Assembly (NCBI GenBank): GCA_049999725.1
Contig: JBNGIS010020738.1
Span: 1 to 25,770, forward strand
DNA from: Haplomitrium mnioides
Lineage: Eukaryota; Marchantiophyta; Haplomitriopsida; Calobryales
Direction of reading: 5' to 3'
DNA length: 25,770 nt
Numbering within the stretch: position 1 is the stretch's first letter; the number at the start of each line of letters is the position of its first letter. Shown here in pieces: positions 20,115-25,770 of this stretch. The notes beneath the pieces are model-generated. The model saw only the letters and a program-made list of their open reading frames with translations. It was not told where the DNA came from and did no database searches. The translations under genes and the position numbers were made by a program.

Positions 20115-20538
20115 TGGGAATCCGCGACAAATATGGCCAAGGGTGAGGACACCAAGATCCAAAGAGGAGGCAGGTCCGAAGTGTCTCATCGGATGAAGAA
20201 AGCGGACACGAGGAGGTCCGAACAAGCTCATCGGGAGGCAGGCAGAGTTCGACTGGCTACTCTTATGCCACCAAAGGACAACAAGGGGGACTTCGACATA
20301 TTGAAGAGGTATGCGGATCAAGAGAAAAATGAGGGCCCAACTGTGACCCCATCAAGGGTGTCTAGCCAGCGCAGGTAAGTTGTGTGTGTGTGTGTGTGTT
20401 TTTGTGGGGAGGGTGTTTGGTGGGGTTGTTTTTGCAGGAGTTACAGAGTTCGAGCCAGTGACCAACAACAGAGGCACCAGAAAATTGAGGGAGAAGAAGT
20501 GTGTTCACGGGGACGCTTCACACTTGAAGGGGGAGTCA
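20115..20538 (+). other. 3' internal region: intron-like GT repeat segment
   Basis: An open frame at 20133-20376 (MAKGEDTKIQRGG...) has no recognised family. It runs into CAG|GTAAGT at 20375, a (GT)n tract, and TTTTTGCAG ending at 20437. Joining these two sites (a 63-base intron) keeps a frame open to the polypurine tract (EGEEVCSRGRFTLEGG). This may be a remnant of the 3' end of a lost pol gene, or chance. Confidence 0.35.
20526..20535 (+). other. Polypurine tract
   Basis: GAAGGGGGAG ends three bases before the TGTC start of the right LTR, the expected place for the plus-strand primer. It shows that the internal region and right LTR are in the normal mutual orientation. Confidence 0.75.
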
Positions 20539-21489
20539 TGTCGCTCTCCAGTTCTGGGCCTTAACCTTCTCAGGTTCTGCTTTGGGCGCAGGGGAGGACG
20601 GATTACGGGCTTTCAAGTTCTTTTCTGAGATGGCCCCTTGTCAGTTACCACTTTCAGGCTCTAAGGGTTCTTCCTTTCCTTTCCAGCCTTTACCACACCG
20701 CTCACTCTCTTCTGGTGGCACTCAAGTCAAACATTCATGCAACCCCCAAGTCCACATTCATACCCCCAACTGATCTGTGTGTGATTCTTCCGCTTTATTC
20801 ATAAGACCCAATGACTTAGGCCCTACCACCTTATTTGTGCTTGGGCATAATAGGTGCTAGTGACCTGCACAACTAAACACTACCAGAGGTCTGGACTCCC
20901 CCTCTTAGGGTTCTCACAAAACTGGTCCAAATATTCCTAACTATCCTAGAATGAACTAAGTCCTACTCTATGCAACAGAATCAAAACAGAGAGCATTTAC
21001 CCCCAGGATACCAGACTTGTGTCAAGGGATTGGACTCTCCCTTCAAGGTTGTTCCCAAAGTCTGCTCAACTATCCTGATGGCTTCTAAGCTAATAAAACT
21101 CTAGAACACAATGTAGAATGTAAATCTAATCTACATATATATGAACAAACAATTTATACAGTATGTGCAAGAGAAAACAGAGTCCTTGAAGGCCTTCTGG
21201 ATTTCCACCAACTGGTACTTCCCTTATGAATCTCTGTTGCCTTACAACCTGAAGCCCAGCAACCACCCACACACCCTCCCCTCCAGATAGTTTTTTAACT
21301 TCCCTAGCGAGAAGCCCTCCTTTTATTTCCTCAAGATAGGAAGAGAGTTTCTTTGACTTCCACCTCTGGAAGACAGCTTTCCCAGCTGCAGGTAGCTCAC
21401 TCCACCCTCGAGCCTCGATGGGTCATCCTGCGCAGTGCGCAGGCACTAACGCAGCCCCCCACTTAGCTCCACTTGAAGAATCACACTAG

Positions 21490-22125
21490 AGTGTACTCCA
21501 AACACTCTAGGTTGATACTCACACACAAGGAATGGTAGAGACAACCCCAAGCTCCTCACTTGGCAGCCTCTCTCGAAGTCATAGCCAGCCAAAATCCCTT
21601 CAAACTATCGTATCAGTCCCCCTCCGCTCTGGTTCACCGGCAAGGATGAGGTCATCTGGATCGCCCGAGCATCCAGAGCTCCTCACTCTACAATCCTCGG
21701 CACCCCTCCAGTCCTCCTCTGAATCCCCTTGGCCCCTTGGAGCTAGTACCCCTGCTTCACGTAGTTCCTTACTGAATTCCCACTCCATCCGCCCCTCATT
21801 GCGATTTCCTTGTCCTCAGATTATGATGCTCCTACACAGAGAATGCAGAGATGATCCCAAGTCCTCCCATGGTGGCCTCTTCCGAAGTCTTAGCCGGCCA
21901 GAATCCCTTCGATACCTCGTATTGGTACACCTCCGCTCTGGTCCATCGGCAAGGATGAGTTCCTTAGATCGCACAAGCATCCACAGCTCCTCACTCTACA
22001 GTCCTCGGCGCCCCTCCAGTCCACATCTGAATCCCCCTGACCCCTTGGAGCTAGTACACCCGCTTCACGTGGTCTTCTCACTGAATTCCCAGTCTATCCC
22101 CCCTTGTTGCAATTCCCCTTCGCGT
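21490..22125. repeat. ~309-bp tandem duplication inside the right LTR
   Basis: This is the mirror of 15831-16430. Both copies carry the same blocks in reverse complement (for example GAATCCCTTCGA near 21901 and AAATCCCTTCAAA near 21592). Presence in both arms shows the duplication is older than this insertion. Confidence 0.8.
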
Positions 22126-22977
22126 GCAGTCGCCTTGCGCCCTGAGATTGCATGTGCATCAAACCAAAATGATTCAAAGGCCAACGATGTATACCCCCGC
22201 AAGCGGTGATCCCCCGAGCCCCAATCCGATGAATAGTCGTTGAGCTTGAAGTGAGAGAATGCGACGTGTGGCTCCCTCGTTAGTTAATCCAGTTACAGCG
22301 GGAAGGGAAATCGAGTTGCGTATCCCTTCAGTTGATCGAGAAAGACAAGTACAACGGTAATCTCACGGGAAATCCGAGGAATCTTGTGGGAAGAGATTCC
22401 GTAGATTCCCGCGGAACCAAGTCCGAAGAGGTTCTTCGGAACTGAGTTCCGAAGCGTCCTGCGAAACCCAGTTTACAGAATCTCCATAGATTCCCCCGCA
22501 GATCCCACTTCACTCTCGGTGCGCCACGTCCTCCACTGCACCGCCGTCCCGCAAGGGGGTAGGCTGACCGTCGCGTTGATCACTCCTTCCGAAGTTGACC
22601 CTTTCGTTGCCTGAGGTCCGATGAACTCTTCTCCTTGTGTCGCGTGTCCCGTGAGTTGCTTCGGGGTCCCTGGAGTCGCCACGTCCTCCGAAGGCCGCCG
22701 CCCCGCAAAAGGGGTAGGTGGACCATCGCGCGGACCCTTCTTCCGAAGTTGAACATCAAAAAACCTACCAAGTTTCTCAGCGTGCCACATTTCCGAAGCC
22801 CTTCGCGGACTCCCTGCGCTTGCCACGTCATCCGAAGAGCCGCTGTGGACTCACTTCGCTCGCCGAATAAGAACTGTGTCGATGTCGCCATTTCGTTGTA
22901 CCTTCGAAGTAAGAACTATACGCACGCCTGAGGCTATCTTCGTTAACATTTCTTAAAGCTCGATATAAGAGCTACAA

Positions 22978-23520
22978 TGCCCTTTTGGACCATTTGCCCC
23001 TTTCAAACTTTCAGATGCCAGCCGTACCCCGTCGAACTTTCACCCTTGTGATGCCGGATTGGCGTTGAATCACCCTTTCGGTGCCGCTTGCTCCTTTGTC
23101 AGTCGCACCAGAGTTATCTTGATTTTCTGACCGCACTCATCTTGCTCGCCAACTCGCCGATAGATGTCTTTTCGACGTACCTCTCATTTCCCCCAACCGG
23201 ATCGGTGCCATATTGCCCTTCTGGCTCGGCCTTCTTCCCATTGGACGGTTTGCAATAGATCACCATTTCGCCACTGATGCACATTGTTTGAACCGGATCG
23301 CCGACAAGTCGCTTTTTCACCTTCACTCGCTCTTATTCGATCCGCTAGGTGATTTGTCCCCCTTCCAGCTCTCCTATGTTTTTCCTCTTGATAGATCTGC
23401 GCTAAGTCGCCCCTTCGGCTTTCCCGCTCCTCTTCCGCTCGGATCTCCGATGTATCATCCTTCCGGCACTCTCCCGTTTTCCTTCGGCTAGACCCCCGAT
23501 AAGTCGCTATTTTGGGCCCT
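22978..23520. repeat. ~48-bp minisatellite inside the right LTR
   Basis: This is the mirror of the left-arm minisatellite, with units such as GATCGCCGACAAGTCGCTTTTT near 23297 and GGATTGGCGTTGAATCACCC near 23057. Unit number appears similar to the left arm. Confidence 0.7.
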
Positions 23521-24309
23521 CTTCCTTGCTCCCCGGTTGGATTCCTCACGGATCCCTCTTAACCGGGGTCCCTACATCGTAAGATGGATCCAAACCCTGT
23601 TAAGTGGGATCCCCACTTAGGGAGGCAACTTTTTGCAGATTCTCGGGCCTCTTGGCACCGCCATGTCATCCGTGGAATCCCGCGAAGTGCTCCGGAGATG
23701 CCACATTTCCGTGGAATCTCGTGGGGCCTTCCGGGGACTCCATATTTCCGCCTGGATTCGCAGACTCAAATGGAAGAGTTCGATCGGCCCTTGCAGGGCG
23801 CGCTCCTGCTTGCAGAATCAAGGCGTCCCTCTTCCCTGACCTTACTCATCCTCGTGACGATCTCACCTTCTCATTTTCCTCCTTGATCCTTGCTTCCCGA
23901 TTTGTGGCCGCTGCAGGATCCCTGCGATCTGACTTTCTTCAGAGTGCCTTCAGATTTCGTCGTTGTGGATCCGTTCTTCTTCCTCCTGCGATCGCTTCAC
24001 CATAGGTGACCGCTCTCTTCCTTCTCCCCAAGCTCTGATTCTTGCATTCCCCTCTCACACACGGGCTCTCATTGGCCTGCTTCGAATTTTGAAAGGTGGC
24101 CCCTCCTCTGGTTGGCGATCCTGGTTCCCTCCTCATCTCTTCCGCCATGATCATGTTTCCCTCTCAAGACTCATGCGCCCTGCTCTTAGTAGTTGTTTGA
24201 GGGTAATCCATGGCTTTTGAGAGGTCTTCACACTTGCCAAGGGTTATTGTGTCGCTGATGCTCCCAATTTCCTGAATTCCGCTTGAGTGCTCCAAACCAC
24301 CGGTTGACA

Positions 24310-24314
24310 TTTGG
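24310..24314. repeat. Right target-site duplication TTTGG
   Basis: TTTGG directly follows the element end TGACA and equals 13602-13606. Confidence 0.85.
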
Positions 24315-24490
24315 TGTGGAATGTTCAGATGTTGAACTCGAATTTCCATAATTGCATAGACTTTGGTGTAGAAGTCCAAGCCTTGCACATGTACTAACTT
24401 TGACATACAACCCTCAACCTTCTACATACAATGACTACCGTGTAGAACTTAGATTCTACACCGCTCAAAGACTCTCTTATAGAACTCAAA
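24315..24490. repeat. Degenerate palindrome/minisatellite array E, right flank
   Basis: This is the continuation of the array at 13300-13606: TTCAGATGTTGAACTCGAATT, then CATAATTGCATAGACTTTGG and further AACTTTGACATAC-type units. It is more decayed than arrays A and B. One isolated unit (TCTATGCGCACATAGAG) lies near 24880. Confidence 0.6.
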
Positions 24491-25237
24491 ACCTTTTGTT
24501 TGGTAGACTTTGGTCAAAATCTTGGAGATGTTGCTTGTTTGCACTCTGAACTAAATCTCTAAAGCCACTATGTTTTTGATTCTGATTTATGACTCCTTTG
24601 CGTATATGATTCTTTGAATTATAAAAGATTTTTAATTGCTGAAACCTTCTAAAATATGCTAACTTTAACCTTTGTATGCATGGATTTTCAACTACAAAAG
24701 AAAGCTTCTTTCTTGCTTGAACTTGAAAATAGAGCTATGAAATCCATGCAATGTTTGATTTTGTTGGTCATTGTGCACTATGATTCCAAACTTATTCCCT
24801 TGACTTCTAGTCTACTTAGGTTTTTTTCTCATGTTTTCTATTTTTTTGCCAAAAAATAAGTTTTAAAGAGCATCATGTCTATGCGCACATAGAGTTTGTG
24901 CAACCCGACTTATTTCAAAATAATTTATTTTGATGTATATTTTAATTTTTGGGCTTCAAAATGTAGTCAATGATAAATGCAAGTTTCTTGTGAAAATATA
25001 CCCTAATTTTTATACTTTTCATCGATTTCAAGATTTCCAATATTTTTATAAATACTTAGATTATCGCTTGATTTTACATAATGAAGTTGATTCTTGCTCC
25101 ATCATGCTTGTTAAAACAACAAAAAATGAAGCTCAAAAACTCACATAGTTTTTGTTTTTTAAAAATAACCTCGTTTTCTTTGTTTCTTTAGCTCAAAAAC
25201 TACGTTTTTTCTTGAAAAACAAAGTTATTGTTTTAAG
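24491..25237. other. AT-rich flank without a recognised gene
   Basis: Open frames here are rich in Phe, Leu, Ile and Lys, as expected from A/T-rich DNA. They have no motif. AGCTCAAAAACT occurs twice (25131 and 25189) in a stretch with poly-T runs. Confidence 0.5.
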
Positions 25238-25247
25238 TAGCTTGTTC

Positions 25248-25448
25248 CTAGTTCAAAGTAGTGGTTGTGAGGATTCTTTTCCTCCTAATACAATGGGTCC
25301 ATTCGGAGACTTAGTGATGATTTCTTGAATTGGAAAGTCCCGCCTTGATTCAGTTGTAGATGTGGATGTTGATCCTTCTCAAACATTAGCAACAAAGGAT
25401 ATCATTTGTCTTAAAGAGGACAAGATTGATGAGAAAGCCATAGATTGA
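25248..25448 (+). pseudogene. Fragment resembling the C-terminal tail of the methyltransferase-like gene
   Basis: After a TTGTTCCTAG acceptor-like site, one frame (with one TGA near 25326) reads a tail that can be aligned by eye with the last ~50 residues of the exon at 4922-5549. GDLV matches GDFV, DSVV matches DSLA, PSQ matches ASQ, and DIICLKED matches EIIPLEED, with similar spacing and an end near the same place. No methyltransferase motif is included, so the match rests on a low-complexity acidic tail and could be misleading. It suggests a second, more decayed family member whose upstream exons lie in unrecognisable sequence. Confidence 0.35.
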
Positions 25449-25770
25449 TGCATATAAAAATTTCAAATATAAATAAATTGTTTAATTATAAAATTTTGTT
25501 GAAGTCTATACTGGCACGGACATCCATGTTTGATTGAATGGGTTTTCAATAAAAGAGAAGATAATGTAATAGATGTTTGCATTAAAGTGCATGTGTACTT
25601 ATGCATCATTAACTCATTTTAATCTTATGAGTATGTAGATAAAAGTATCGATGTCTATGTGTGGCTAGTTGTTCTTATTTGATTTAAATCTTTTAAGCAC
25701 GTGTATGAAAACTATTAATGATGAGTTTCTTATTGGGCTGTGCGATGTTATTTTATTTTGATGATTAGAA
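25449..25770. other. AT-rich sequence, nothing recognised
   Basis: No open frame with protein-like composition, repeat end or RNA gene is visible to the end of the window. Confidence 0.5.

Larger units (their letters stand above)
13607..24309 (+). mobile_element. LTR retrotransposon with gag-protease only and INVERTED terminal repeats
   Basis: The 10.7-kb element starts TGTCAGCCGG and ends CCGGTTGACA, flanked by TTTGG. It consists of a left repeat (13607-17414), a primer-site-like sequence, a gag-protease region, a polypurine tract and a right repeat (20539-24309). The right repeat runs TGTCGC...TTGACA, in the normal orientation for its polypurine tract. The left repeat is its reverse complement over the full length, about 90% identical in the parts I compared, with small indels. 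Integrase-type features (TG/CA ends, 5-bp duplication) and the order primer site, gag, protease, polypurine tract identify it as an LTR retroelement, probably of the Ty3 superfamily. No reverse transcriptase, RNase H or integrase frame is visible, so it resembles the non-autonomous TR-GAG class. With the left LTR reversed, its promoter would fire away from gag. Confidence 0.8.
20539..24309 (+). repeat. Right terminal repeat (LTR in forward orientation)
   Basis: 3771 bp, starting TGTCGCTCTCC and ending ACCGGTTGACA. A TATA-like stretch (ACATATATATGAAC near 21133, then TTTATACAG near 21153) is the best candidate core promoter, about 600 bp from the 5' end. A 225-codon Ser/Pro-rich frame at 21532-22209 spans the tandem duplication. 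It is broken in the left arm and is probably not a gene. Confidence 0.9.

Noticed and set aside
21532-22209. 225-codon Ser/Pro/Arg-rich frame in the right LTR as a gene
   Set aside because: The corresponding region of the left arm is broken, and the frame spans a tandem duplication with low-complexity composition. No known domain.
13607-24309. Fold-back assembly artefact producing the inverted repeat
   Set aside because: The arms differ by many substitutions and indels (3808 versus 3771 bp), the centre is unique sequence, and the outer ends have matching 5-bp target duplications. Long reads would still be needed for certainty.
13607-24309. Giant DNA transposon with terminal inverted repeats
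   Set aside because: No transposase is visible. TG/CA ends, a primer-site-like sequence, a polypurine tract and gag-protease fit an LTR element better. Kept as a minor alternative in the findings.
1-25770. tRNA or rRNA genes
   Set aside because: I found no cloverleaf-like sequence with A and B boxes and no conserved rRNA words on reading the window. A covariance-model scan would be decisive.

Overview
This window looks like nuclear DNA of a land plant or a close streptophyte relative. It contains a plant-type LTR retrotransposon with Ty3-like gag and protease, decayed coding exons with GT-AG borders, long AT-rich non-coding stretches, microsatellites and a 100-N assembly gap. The species cannot be read from the sequence. 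The two decayed gene families in the left half (a ParB-like/DNA-methyltransferase-like gene and a transposon-type gene I believe carries the DUF7869 signature) make a repeat-rich, non-seed plant seem more likely than a crop-type angiosperm, but that is an impression.

Layout. 1-2.8 kb: strand-asymmetric purine-rich DNA, simple repeats, and no recognisable gene. 2.9-5.55 kb (+): a broken multi-exon gene ending in a beta-class type DNA methyltransferase segment. 6.4-7.5 kb (-): a broken two-exon gene of unknown family. 7547-7646: gap. 8.4-12.95 kb (+): a long, stop-ridden but largely frame-preserving transposon-type gene, interrupted by a promoter-like insert and by intron-like DNA. 13607-24309: one large retroelement. 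24.3-25.8 kb: AT-rich flank with a second fragment resembling the methyltransferase C-terminal tail.

The retroelement is the main structural surprise. It has 5-bp target duplications (TTTGG), TG...CA ends, a primer-binding-site-like sequence next to the left repeat, a gag-protease region, and a polypurine tract next to the right repeat. Its two ~3.8-kb terminal repeats are in INVERTED, not direct, orientation. The arms have diverged by visible substitutions and indels, so this is not a trivial assembly fold-back. No reverse transcriptase, RNase H or integrase is visible between the arms.

The second theme is a family of degenerate palindromic minisatellites, consensus close to GTCCATGCGCGCATGGAC or CCTATGCGTGCATAGG, spaced about 24 bp in the best arrays. 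They recur at least seven times. Three arrays lie in probable introns of the decayed genes, and the retroelement itself inserted into another. In nearly every decayed frame the premature stops are TAA, TAG or TGA where Gln or Arg codons would fit, while frameshifts are rare. This pattern fits C-to-T deamination of methylated DNA.
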